A stretch of DNA of 64,000 nucleotides. Source: Apostichopus japonicus. Taxonomy: Eukaryota; Echinodermata; Holothuroidea; Aspidochirotida; Stichopodidae. The notes under the pieces were generated by a model, which worked only from the letters and a program-made list of their open reading frames with translations, ran no database searches and was not told the DNA's origin. Below are positions 33,513 to 49,964 of the stretch, piece by piece. The position numbers were made by a program, and so were the translations under genes. The stretch spans positions 5,244,001 to 5,308,000 of the forward strand of contig NC_092577.1 in NCBI RefSeq assembly GCF_037975245.1, written 5' to 3'. Within the stretch, counting starts at the first letter, position 1; each line of letters opens with the position of its first letter.

Positions 33513-35519
33513 TACATGGCTTATCTGGACAAGTGTTTAGTTCTTATTTTCTCTTCTCATTACAGAGGCTGTTTGTTTTGTTCGATTCCTTTGTTGGCAG
33601 TTAGTAAGTACTTTATTATTTCTAGACTGAATAAATTGGATAAACCTAGTGCAACTCTTCGTCATTGTCATTTGCGTGGATCACAGCTACTTCCCCATCC
33701 ATCTAGATTCCCGAATCGCCTCATAAATCCATTGTTTTATAAGTAATAATAATTCAGCCAAAATATGAACTTTTACCTTTATGTGAACCCCAGAGAGAAC
33801 CACGATATGGCATTTAACACCATATGTCCCTTAGCAGATTTTTAATACAATGTAAACATGTAAAAGGAGGACATGAAACTCTTGTTTTCTCTTTAATTCA
33901 GCATCTGAGGAACTGGCCTAATCGTCTTTGTCATAAACTAAGCAGTTCAGCTGCTTTCATCGATGAGCGGTAGATGTTTAAAGGTCATTTCTCAAAAATT
34001 GAATACGGCGTAGTAATACAATCTGGACTACTAGCAGTGTTTCTAACTTAATTTGGTTCCGACGGTCATCATTTAAATGCGTGAAGGTCACATTAGGTCA
34101 CAAGGCTTACAACATCTAACAGCTGTCCATCTTGAATAAGGTTTAGTTAACGAAATCTGATAACTTAGGAAACCGAAATTTATCATATTTTCAAGCACGT
34201 AGGATTAAATTATTCCTTTGGCAAGAGAAAAATACATAAGGGTACTTTGCTAGAGGTTGAGCAAGGAAAATGCGTAACATTGCAGATACTAAATGAGTAA
34301 CAACTAGCTTTCGGTGGGTAAATTCAAATCGATTGGTGATGTAATAGAATGTGTCATTTGAAAAACATAGTAGCTCATAGTAAGAGTAGCGAAAGGGCAT
34401 AAAGCATTCGTTTTGCCTAATAAAGTGTACTTTAGCAATTAAAAAAACACAAACATTGAAAGCAGTCGATTTTGTTCTCTGAAATTTTGAATTGAAAAAT
34501 ACAAGGCAAAACTAATCAAGTTTAACATCTTGAAGAAAATATTAAAGATATTGATTTGCCAGTTAAGACAAATGAAATATGGTTATGTTGCAATATATTT
34601 CTATAATTGTAACGTACATAGTTACGTTAATTCGATTTCGGGAGGAGGGGGTAATGAGTAAGATTTGGTTTGCTAAGTGCGATCGCTCAAAATTGTTCAA
34701 TAGTGTGAACTAGGATATAAGTCGATTGAATAACATGATTTTATCTTCTCTCATATTTCCATCTTTTCTGAGTAAGTAGTAAATATAATAATAAACTACA
34801 GAACGGACGCAAGAAATGAAAGAGGAAAACAGTATACAAGTGAACTCATGTTTATTGAAAATATGAATTGCAATCCTTTTTAGGAGTGGGTTGGGGTATG
34901 TAGGGCGTGGGGTTGGATTTGAAAGTTATATATCAACCAAGAATTGTGATAATCAACACTTAATATCTCAAAGAGTGAAATAACTACTCCTTTAGTGATA
35001 TAGATATTAATAATAAGTGTGATTCCAAAAATTATGTGGTATTTTAAAATATGTGGTACATTGCTACAAATTTACAGATCTAAATTCCTGAGAATGGTGA
35101 CCATGAACTGACAATATTTTCGGAGACCGATGTGTGTAAAATTAGAATAAATCATCCCATTCGGGCAAATGCCTCAATGAAGGCTGTATACCAATTTCAA
35201 ATATGAGTGGCCATTTGTTTTAGATGATTTTTGGAAAGGGTGGGCGGGGTTTTGATAGCACTTAATTTTGGAAGTACAAAGCTACATTTTTTTTTCACTC
35301 GATGCTAATGCTGAACTAATAATAACGGTTGCCTGGTTACTAGCAAATAAAAATCTTTTTCAAAAATGTCTGAATCAACTATTGTACGACAACACTTTCT
35401 TGTAAGACATGAAGCTTTATATGCACTTTATTAGTCTAAATCTCGACTGTACCCCAATGGAAAAGAAGACACCAAATTAATTAGCTAAATCAGAAGAAGC
35501 TCATCAATATATAGAGACC
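33513..35519. repeat. ~2-kb duplicated block, copy 2
   Basis: Counterpart of 28359-30382. Similarity ends near the shared TTAGCTAAATCAGAAGAAG block (about 35480-35519). The left edge keeps the empty target site of the TA-transposon. Confidence 0.85.
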
Positions 35520-36162
35520 TCTCTCTGAAGTTCACTATCAATGTCGTCGCAGTTTATGTTAAACTTTTCACATTGGTCATCGTGTCTGCTCTTAGTAGTT
35601 GTCCTGATCTCACGATACTTCTATTTCAATTTGTCTATTTTTTCATAATTTAAATATATTAGCTTGTTTTAATCTTTCCTGTTGTTTTCTATGTCCTTTA
35701 GCCTTGTTCACGATCAACAGAACTTTCTCTAGTTTTATGTTGAACTTCTTGCTGACCTGCTTTTGTTCTGATGTTGCAATGTATTTGTCTTTTTCTAGGC
35801 ATTTTCATTCAGCTTTCAGTTCAGTAACGTCATGCAGGTCACAGCCGTTGTGCTTCATTTCATTTATATCTTTCTTCACAATATGAATACATAGAAGTTA
35901 ACTAAGTCACAACACATATCATCAACAGGGAAAATTGTTAAAGTAAGCACTCAAAAAAACAGGGCTTGTCTAGTAGATCGATCCCATAAGTAAATAGAGA
36001 GAACAATACAAGAAAACAGTAACACTTATATCCACCCACACACAACCCAATACCTTTAACCCACATACCCCATCACCCACAATACATATATATACACATA
36101 TGCATACATACACAATTGAATACAAAAAATACACACATGCACATATATATATATGTATGCAT

Positions 36163-36203
<41 letters not shown>

Positions 36204-36329
36204 CACCCGTGTTAATATAAACATGTATGCTTACTTACACAAACACAAAAAATAATGTATATACATATATGTTATGGAGGAAAATATTACTATAACAAAG
36301 GGGTGGCTATTGGGTACAAAATACAAAAT
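35520..36329. other. gene-less spacer with AT simple repeat
   Basis: No gene seen. Holds ACAT-rich and (TA)n low-complexity sequence around 36060-36200. Confidence 0.45.
36171..36196. repeat. (TA)n microsatellite
   Basis: AT dinucleotide run in a wider ATAC-rich stretch. Confidence 0.9.
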
Positions 36330-37230
36330 GAAAACTTTAAATCTTAATGGAGGTTGATAAGGGATCTAGAAAAGTTTTAACGAATGGAGTGTACATTATT
36401 CTTAGAAGTTAAATACTCTGGAATGGAAATCCATGTGCTGGTGGTTCGATAATGCAAGCATGTCTTCGAAAAAGTTGGCCGAGTGCCAGGAAGACGAAGC
36501 CGATTGTTTTGACGTGTTTGATAACTGTGACTATTGTGACTAGGGAATTCCGAACGAATAAATTAAAAAAAACCTAAAGGTAAGAGATTGTTGAAAAAGC
36601 GATAGGGGAAGGTTGCAATATTAACTGTGATTATGTCTTTTAATTTTAACAAGTTACGGGACTTAAAAAGTGCACTGGTGTTTTTGCGTGGTGCAAAATA
36701 CGTAATAGGTCTGACAGCTTGTTTTTGGAAAACAAATACATTTCTTAAAGCCGAGTTAATAGTGCCCGACCAAGCAATACTACAGTAGCACAGATGGGGT
36801 TAAACAAGAGTTACATAAATTGTACAAAGAATATGATACGGCAATAACTTGTTAAGTCTACCGATTATTCCAACACCCTTAGCAACTTGCGAACACAGGT
36901 GAGAAGTATGATCATGCCAATGCTTTACTTAGCTTATCAATAACGTCGAATATCGCGAGTTCAGTGGATTATACTGGACGGAAACCATACTGGCTGTTTG
37001 GCAAGATGTGGTGTTTGTTAAGAAAAACTAGGATCTTGTTGAACATGATTCTTTCTATGATTTTTGAAAAGCATGTTAGCACAGAGATTGGGGTAGTTAA
37101 TAAACTGACAGTGAGCGCCTTTTTTATAAACAGGTAAAATCTTTGCTATTTTTAAGATATCAGGAAAAGTATCACCAGCAAACGATAGATTTGCAGATAT
37201 GAGTTTTCGGCTTTGAATTGAGATGAATAA
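36330..37230 (-). pseudogene. non-LTR retrotransposon RT with deleted core
   Basis: Minus-strand motifs in order: DILKIAKILPVYKKGA with the NYPNL block (about 37180-37090); LPNSQYGFRP, then ELAIFDVIDKLSKAL (36995-36920); then directly DHTSHLCSQVAKGVGIIGR, LCYCSIAWSGTINSALR and LFKSRNLLKLKDI (36915-36640); and PGTRPTFSKTCLHYR (about 36480). The catalytic YxDD segment between the GFR and WxxH blocks is missing, so about 130 residues are deleted. Jockey-superfamily type by motif style; a relic distinct from the CR1-like copy at 17-19 kb. Confidence 0.7.
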
Positions 37231-37975
37231 CACTACGAACCACGACCGGGCGGCAATTTTTTTCCCCAAACAGGTTCGCAATCGCGTGTAAATAGGCGCT
37301 CATGATTGGTCGTCATCACGATAGAAACCTTCACTTCAAGGTTACCAAAGTGTCTGCATCCATTCGTTGCAACGAAGATATGCCCGTTCAAAATTACCCG
37401 AAGCTTTTCGTTGTAGATGTGTTTGGAATTGGTTTAGACATATTGAGCACACGAGTATGGTATGATCATCTACTTTGATCGAAGTTTTCTGTTAAAGTAT
37501 TAATCGATAACAACGCAAAGTGAAATGTTCGCACAGGGTGCATGGCACATGCGCTGGTGGCCTATATGTTTTATAACTGTGTACACACAGTGCAGTGACT
37601 TAAAAATATCATACTGTACACTAAACTGTTTGCGTATATTCATTCAAGACTCGTGAAGTTGATTTAGTGTAGGCTTACCCATTCCACGAAACGAATTCCG
37701 ATTGCGGTGAACGGCTCACAAATCTTGAATAACGTAAACACGAACCCAATATACATGTATAATGTAGCGTAAGTATCATAAGTAAGGTCAACATGTGATT
37801 CAAGCATTAAAAGTAAAGTTAGGGCGTTCAATGGGAAACCCCGTAACTAGACTTAATTGAGTGTCAGTGTGTAACTCAGTGCATGTCTTCGAACTTCCAA
37901 GCGATGCCCATTTTAAATGCTGACGTCACGAGCAATCTAATTGGCGGAAAACTCCGTAAATTTCGCGACCGGGCG

Positions 37976-38726
37976 GCGAATATTTTTTTCCCAAACTGAA
38001 CTGACACTGAAATTATTTCCTCGATTCTGATTGGCTCTCAGCGAGCCAATAGGTTTCCGTACGTATAGGTTATAAGGCTATATACAACTAGTTAACAAGT
38101 CAAAAGACACATACATATATCGTCAAATGCCTTTTTTGTGTACACTCACTGGCTGGCACACACTCGCTCGTTGTCATCATGGCCACTGCATATTCGACTA
38201 GACCTATCATGGTTCATTGACTGAATACATTTTGAGTTTATGATTATAAAACTAAAAGTATCGCAACTCCGAATGTTCCCCAACACATCTTACATATGTA
38301 CATCGGGTACGTGTATACAATAACAAATGCACTGTGTTTTATTGTGTTGTATACTATACACCGTACAACAGGTTACATGTGTTGTGTAGAGACCCTTTAG
38401 TAGGGCCTACTATAGGGTCTCTAGTGTATGCGGAGTCAAGCAAGTAACCAAAGGATGGAGGACTGCCTATAATGGGTGCAGTAGATGGGAATAGTTGCTT
38501 CATTGGGTTAAGAACACTATATACTTTCGTTCATATATACCAACCAAAAGTTCTGGAAAGTTGCTAACCTGAATATCTTGAATTTGTTCGTGTTGATCGT
38601 ACTGATACCGACAGAGTATTGAGGGCTCCATGATGAATACTACAGTGTATCACGTGCTCGCTGAGAGCCAATGAGAATCGAGGAAATAATTTTAATGTCA
38701 GTTCAGTTTGAGAAAAAAATATTCGC
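37976..38726. mobile_element. 751-bp MITE, ~70-bp TIRs, 9-bp TSD
   Basis: Left TIR 37976-38045 begins GCGAATATTTTTTTCCCAAA. Right TIR 38656-38726 is its inverse with about 95 percent identity. GACCGGGCG flanks both ends directly (37967-37975 and 38727-38735). Long TIRs and a 9-bp TSD suggest a Mutator-like non-autonomous element. A further degenerate TIR-like copy, also preceded by GACCGGGCG, lies at 37244-37275. No coding capacity. Confidence 0.75.
38388..38422. repeat. 35-bp palindrome
   Basis: AGAGACCCT..AGTAGG and CCTACT..AGGGTCTCT form 17-bp arms with one mismatch around a single central G, near the middle of the MITE. Confidence 0.7.
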
Positions 38727-38735
38727 GACCGGGCG

Positions 38736-39983
38736 TATGTTATCATAACCAACAGCCGTTTTTGGCTTCAGACAGGGTACACACTTTTTTAGTTTTGTTG
38801 CTGGCAATACACAAAAAAAACCCACACAAGTAGTGATAAATGGCCCCAGCACAGTTTGGATAGGTCTATTTTACGGTAGCCAAATAGATAGGCGCGGTAT
38901 GTATTCAATTGTTTTAATGAGCAATGAAAACAACAATATTAATAGAATGATTTGCCCTAGGTAATGAATGGGAAGGTCATCCGAGAACTTCAGGCTGTGC
39001 ATTGGTATTCATTTCTTCCTTTTTGAGTTAGTTGAGGCTTCATACCATGGGTTCTAGATCTGTTTCTGTAGTAAGGTGTGACTAGATATGGGTAAGATCA
39101 GGGACTCCTTTTTAATGCAGTACTTTGCGTTCTTTTCTATGTTTTTTTTTCTCAACGTCACTGATTCCACGATGTCATAGCGACATACGTAACTAGCTTA
39201 TCTATTCAAATCTTAATGCAAATTTTTGCATAAAAGTCGAAAAATTTACAACTTTCAAATTTGTTTTTCTGGAAGATATTTTCCGTTGGGATCCAAATAA
39301 ACCTCGCCCATGATATGAATTTTTTAAGGGTACGAACGTCATTGGCCAAATATGTAATACAACACCATGCTTAATTTGTGTAGATTGTCTATGGCAGTTG
39401 TACCAGGGAGCTGTTAGAGTACAGCTCGCTGGTTGTACCAAGTTACCAACTCGACGTTTGAAATTTGAATATATTTTTAGCAACGGCTCATAACTAAAGC
39501 TGCATCTCTGATTGGTTGGATTCAAACTAGTGGGTTGGGGGAACTGTATGCGATTAATATAAAAATGTGGAATTTGCTGGTGGACACCTTTCTCATTATC
39601 TGCAAATATCCTTATTACTCGCCAATTAACGCTTTTGGCATGGAAAAACTTGGCTAATATGTTAGTTTGCTGTTTTGTGATTGATATATATATAAAAAAA
39701 AACGTGATGGACCTGTCTAAAAAGTGGAAAACGGCGACAAAACAAAAAATGCTGCTTTAAGATAAGGCCTGTGTGTGTGTGTGAGTGTGTTTGTGTTGCC
39801 CAGCTTGTAAACAGGTTATCTCAAGAAGGGAAGGTCAAACCAATTTCATATTTAGTGTGTGGAAGTACCACATTAAGTACAAGAAGCATATTGTTTTTGG
39901 TGGAGGTCAGAGGTCATTTGAGGTCAAATCGTGAAACCCTTGTAAACATGTACACCATCACTATACATTACGTCAGATTCATT
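38736..39983. other. gene-less spacer upstream of foldback element
   Basis: No coding exon recognised. The missing NSMCE2 5' exon could lie here or further left; the minus-strand 107-codon ORF at 39202-39525 has no recognisable motif. Confidence 0.4.
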
Positions 39984-39991
39984 AAGAAAAC

Positions 39992-41287
39992 GGTGACAGG
40001 ACAAAATCCCCCCGGACAAAATCTCTCCGGACAAAATCCCCCTGGACAAAATCCCCCCGGACAAAATCCCCCTAGTCAAAACCCCCCGAGCCAAAACCCC
40101 CCGAGCCAAAACCCCCCGGATAAAATCCCCCAGGACAAAATCCCCCTTGGACAAAACCCACCCGAGCCAAAATCCCCCTGGACAAAATCCCCCCGAGCCA
40201 AAATCCCCTCAGGACAAAATCCCCCCAAGCTATAAAAAATCCCATCAATTCTTTACAAAAATGCGTCATCCCGGTCCCCCGGTCCCAGATACCGTCGTCC
40301 GGTACCGTCATCTGGTACCGTCATCCGGTACCCCCACCGGTACCCCCATTGGTACTCTCAGTGGAACTCTGTGGTTCCCGGACCAGTACCCTGACCAGTA
40401 CCCGACCATACCCCGACCGGTACCCTAATAGTTAGCCTGACAGTTACCCTGACAGTTACCCCACCGGTACCCCCACCGGTACCCTCACTGGTACTCTCAG
40501 TGGTACCCTCACTGGTACTCTCAATGGCTCCCTGACCAGTACCCTGGCCCGTACCCCTGCCCGTACCCCGGCCGGTACCTCAAGCGGTACCTCGACCGGT
40601 ACCCCGGCCGGTATCCCAACTGATATCCTGAAGGGCACCCTGACACGTACCCTGACACGTACTCTGACACGTACCCTTACTAGTACTGGTACAATGACCA
40701 GTACTTTGACCAGTACCTTGACCGGTCCCTTGAATGTCACACCATGGAGCTATATCCCATGGTCACACTAACAGGTAGCCTCACAATTACCCTCAATGAT
40801 CTCCCGACCAGTCCCCTGACCGATACCCTGACCAGTATCCTGACTGGTATCCTGACCAGTACCCTAACTAGTACACTGAGTGGAACCCTGACCGGTACAG
40901 TGACCAGTATGATGACCGGTACCCTGACCAGTCACATGACCAGTACCTTGACCGGTACCCTCACAGGTACCCTAACAGGAGCCCTCACAGTTACGCTCGC
41001 CAGTGCCCTGACTGGTACCCTGACTGGTACCCTGACCAGTTCCCTGACCGGTGCCCTGACCGGTGCCCTGACCGGTACCCTAGCCAGTGCAATGACCCAT
41101 GCCTTGACTGTCACACCTGGACCATCCCTGGTTGTTGCAGGCAGGCTTTGTATGGGTCAGGGGATATTGTCTGGGGGATTTTGGTTTGGGGGGATTTTGG
41201 TTTGGGGGGATTTTGGCTGGGGGGATTTTGTCCAGGGGGGATTTTGTCCTGGGGGATTTTGTCCTAGGGGATTTTGTCCTAGAACCA
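39992..41287. mobile_element. TU-like foldback element with tandem-repeat arms
   Basis: The left arm (39998-40232) is a 15-bp tandem array (GGACAAAATCCCCCC and variants). The right arm (41160-41283) is the same array inverted (GGGGGATTTTGTCC). Between them lies a 12-bp array (GGTACCCTGACC/AGTACCCTGACC, about 40300-41110). Outer ends GGTGACAGGACAAAATC and the inverse of GGTTCTAGGACAAAATC, flanked by AAGAAAAC (39984-39991 and 41288-41295). As I recall, sea urchin TU elements have terminal inverted repeats built from 15-bp tandem units, so this fits that class. ORFs across it (repeated TLTG or GQNPP) are repeat artefacts. Confidence 0.75.
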
Positions 41288-41563
41288 AAGAAAACTGCTC
41301 ATGTTACATCATCAAAACCAAAATGCAATTTTGCATTCGGGTTTTGTTTATTGGTCCAAGTTTAACTGTCTGTTCATCTTTCTCTTTTAGTTGCATCCTA
41401 CAGCTGTTTTAGTTTCAAAAGCTCTTGTTTATAATAAATAAGAGGGAAATGTTGGGCTTTCTAACTTTTATAATTATTAATACCCATGCAGCGTGTCATA
41501 AAGCTGGCGGTATCAAACAATTTGCAGGGTATTCAATATTTCTCCTTAACTTTCACGTCATAG

Positions 41564-46469
<4,906 letters not shown>

Positions 46470-46706
46470 ATGTGTTCGATGCCTTTCAGAAGCACATATT
46501 CCACATCTCACCAGATCCTCTCAACCGCCACATCTCATGAATAGGAAGCAATGAAACAAACCTCTCGACACTGGCGGTATAAAAATCGCACAGATCTTTT
46601 CAAGTTCAAGTAATGTTCTTCGGTCGGTTGGCTTCCTGCTTTGCGAAGGAACATTTATGTAAGCGATATTCATCAAGGGAAAGTGTCTGACATTTGATGA
46701 GAGACA

Positions 46707-46747
46707 TTTAATCAGATGCTGATGGCATCTGATGGCATCTGATTAAA
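46707..46747 (+). other. 13-bp-stem hairpin in NSMCE2 3'UTR
   Basis: TTTAATCAGATGC and GCATCTGATTAAA pair perfectly around a 15-nt loop. A second inverted pair lies at about 46829-46850 and 46884-46905 (CATGTATATGTCATGTA). Both are downstream of the stop at 46469. Confidence 0.55.
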
Positions 46748-47558
46748 CATGATTGCAGTGTGTTGGAATATATCACAGATGAGGATAACCACACAATGTG
46801 TGGCTTGTCAGGTGCTGTCATGTAATGACATGTCATGTATATGTCATGTAATGTCATACAAATGATGTCAGGTCATGTCATACATGACATATACATGTAA
46901 TGACTGCACACCAAGTAGCTATTGTTTTGTCTTTGTGTTTTCTGATGCAGTTAGCTCTCATATGTATACTTTTATGTATTTCCTGTATCATTTTTTGATC
47001 ACCAGTTCAGATATATAGTTTCTTGATCATATCACAGTTAGCAAGATGCGATGTTATGACATGTCTAAATTTGCATATACAAAAGATTAAACATAAAGTT
47101 GTTGCACAACGCAGTCGTTAGTTGCATTCTGTGCAAAAGATGCAACATTTGGTGCAAAGGGGCAACATTTCTCCACCAAACAATTATGGGAAGAAATTGT
47201 GTTCATTGGATGAGAGAACATTTTTCCACATTGGATAGGAACTTATTGTTTCCACTCCTTAATGGAAGAAAATGTTTCACTAAAACAAATGATAAAGACT
47301 AGGAGCTTTGTAAAGGAAATTGTTTTCACTAAGATTGCTAACTTGTATTTAATGTATATTTTATCATATATTGAAAGTATGTTTCATTCATGTTTTCTTA
47401 CTACTAACTTTTGTTACAATTATTTGGAGAAAAAAAATTCCCGAAATAATATGGAATCATATTGTTTGAGGTTCAATGTCTTATATTTGTTAGAGTTGTT
47501 ACAGTATGCCTTGCTTGGATCATCGCAGACCTTAGCTCTATATCATCAGTGTCAGAAT

Positions 47559-47564
47559 AATAAA
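47559..47564 (+). promoter_or_regulatory. candidate NSMCE2 poly(A) signal
   Basis: AATAAA about 1.1 kb after the stop codon, just before the repeat element at 47575. An ATTAAA near 47085 and an AATAAA near 47801 are alternatives. Confidence 0.35.
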
Positions 47565-47574
47565 GCTTTCTGGT

Positions 47575-48208
47575 CACTTTGCCCAACAACCATTTCGCCC
47601 AACTGCCATTTCGTCCATGCTAGTATGCTTCGTCCAACTAGTATCCTCATTTCGCCCAACCAGCCTGGTCATTTCGCATGGTCATTTCGCCCAACCAGCA
47701 TGGTCATTTCGACCAACCATTTTTTTACTCATATTCAGTCAGAATAATATCACTTTTTCTATTTCACTAGTTCAATTTATATATTACTTCGTGGTAGGTA
47801 AATAAAGTGATGTCCGTTCGATATCGATCGGAGTCTGAGCAGTTATTTCGGGTATAATGGGAGGATTACATTACCTTAGGCGGTCACAGCAGTTAGGTGT
47901 TAATCTAGTTCTACATAGTGTCAATCTACTGTTATACAAACAAAGGGGAATCGGTCTCCATAAAAACCTATCAAACCTAACCCCTAAAACACTGATCCAT
48001 CCTAGCGACTGTACCCACGACTTCAAGTTTCCTTAATATTCGGTTCGTATCCCGTAACGTTAACAATTCCCGAACGTTTCCTTATTAAATTGACCAAACC
48101 CATAGAAGTATCCCTGTGCGTTATATTGAAGTATAATATTTAATCAATGTTGGTCGAAATAACCAGCAAAGTTGGGCGAAATGACCATGCTGGTTGGGCG
48201 AAAATAAG
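47575..48208. mobile_element. foldback-like element with TTTCGCCCAAC arms
   Basis: The left arm (47575-47735) contains several ~22-bp units of CATTTCGCCCAACCAGCATG. The right arm (48150-48208) has the inverse (GTTGGGCGAAATGACCATG). The middle (~400 bp) is AT-rich without ORFs. The boundaries are approximate, and no TSD was found. Confidence 0.55.
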
Positions 48209-49143
48209 GTGCACACTTATCGATGCTTGCAGGATGTTTGTCTTAAAGTGACACAAACATGTCCTAGATATTCTGAAAAGGGACAATTAAAAAACACAGT
48301 AATGCATTTCTTTTAAACGTTTTCAAACATTCAGCTGCACATTTTTTTTTACAATTTTGCGCCTGTTATTATCTTTATAACTTTACGTGGTGGCATAAAT
48401 TGAGCATTCTTCAGTGAACCTTGGTAACACGAAGAGAACTTTCATTATATATCTGCTTTAAGCAAAGTGCCACTGAAGATGGTTTCTGCCAGAATCCATT
48501 TTTTTTAGTATACATTTTGTTATTACAGGTGTTCTTGTAGTTCTACTTTCATGAATAGTTTCTCTGTTGCTTTGGTTGCAACTTAAAACAGATGTTATTT
48601 TTTTTTAAAATCTAATTCTTTACCAAATCTATGAAATGTTAGTCAAATTAAGACAATTAGACTTAATCCAACCAACTCTGCTCATTAGCTTCCAGTAGCG
48701 AAATTTATAATATCTTTCACATAGTATATAATGTGAAAATAAAGACTCTACAAGTGAAACTAGTGAACTGTAGTCACAATGAAAAGGGAATCGAAACTCA
48801 CTTAAATAGTAAAGTTAAGAGCTGTTTTGAAGAAGTAAACACGTACAATACAAGGAAGTAAGACATGAGACAAATCCTGCGATTGATAACATTTTAATGA
48901 CCGTCAGTACATGCAACGATTTCCTACATAACAAATGCCGGTTTCAATACTCAAATGCGTACGGAATGTAAACAGGATATGGTTTCTGAGACCCTTACGG
49001 GAGTGGAGGTAAACCACTTGATATCATTTGGTAAAAAAAGAAACAGCAGTTATGGATGGGGCCAACGGTTATATATGAATTAATAAAAAAAAAAACTGAG
49101 ATGCGTCTGGAGACAGAATCTCTCGACCATTAGTTATTTATTG
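48209..49143. other. gene-less spacer
   Basis: Nothing recognised; AT-rich with short homopolymers. Confidence 0.45.
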
Positions 49144-49665
49144 CAGTGGCGTAGCTAGAGGTTTTGGCGCCCGGGTGCAAGAGAAGAAAATTGCGCATCC
49201 CCTTACTACTGAAAGAAAAATAAATTGCGCGCGAATAGTTTTTGGTTATATTTTTCGGGCAAGTCGTTACAGCCTCCCTCCCCCTAAATCAAATTGTGCT
49301 CATACGCCTATGATATTTCCACCTTTCGAAATCTACTGCCTTGGAACTGTATACTGAAATACCCGAAATTTCCGTGACATGTAGTCATTACGGAAAACAG
49401 AACAGAATAGAAAAAAAGAGAGAAAACGGCCGAAATGGACTGAAAAGAAATCACAATCTATAAATTTGCTTACAAAAACAACTGCATTCAGTACAGATTC
49501 TTTCTTAGTAACTGAAAAATATTCATGCCTGACGACATACATCAATTTCTTCATGTTTTTCTAAAAATTTTTTTTTTTTTAAAACTCTCATTCTCCCATT
49601 TCAGCGCCCCCTAAACCCGGCGCCCGGGGCACGTGCCCTCCCTTGACCCCCTAGCTACGCCACTG
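49144..49665. mobile_element. 522-bp hAT-type MITE
   Basis: Ends CAGTGGCGTAGCTAG and CTAGCTACGCCACTG, a perfect 15-bp inversion of the type widespread in invertebrate hAT families. Subterminal GGCGCCCGGG and CGCCCGGGGC. No coding region. A target duplication is not evident. Confidence 0.8.
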
Positions 49666-49964
49666 CTTTTGAGATCGTTGAGAGATGTTATCGGTACATA
49701 TTCGTCACCCTCTATTGCGAATGTAACGTGTTACACGGGGCAGAACAAACACACATGATTCGTAATATCCTTAACAATTGTCGTAATTGAAGGCTTGACA
49801 TAAGCCAGTTAATAACCAATACGCAGACATTTTTCAATGTTTTGTTACCTTAATCCGTTGCCTTTGTACATTAAATGCAAATTTAATAGCAAGATAAGCC
49901 ATAAAGGACCGCAAATGTAGCTGGTATTCTGTGTTATTTAATATAATATTTGGATATCAGTTCG

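Noticed and set aside
40744-41412. 222-codon ORF rich in TLTG repeats and its minus-strand counterparts
   Set aside because: Produced entirely by the 12-bp tandem array and the 15-bp arms of the foldback element; open in several frames because the period is a multiple of three.
47262-47747. 161-codon ORF downstream of NSMCE2
   Set aside because: Crosses the likely 3'UTR and into the foldback arm; no domain, composition typical of AT-rich non-coding DNA.
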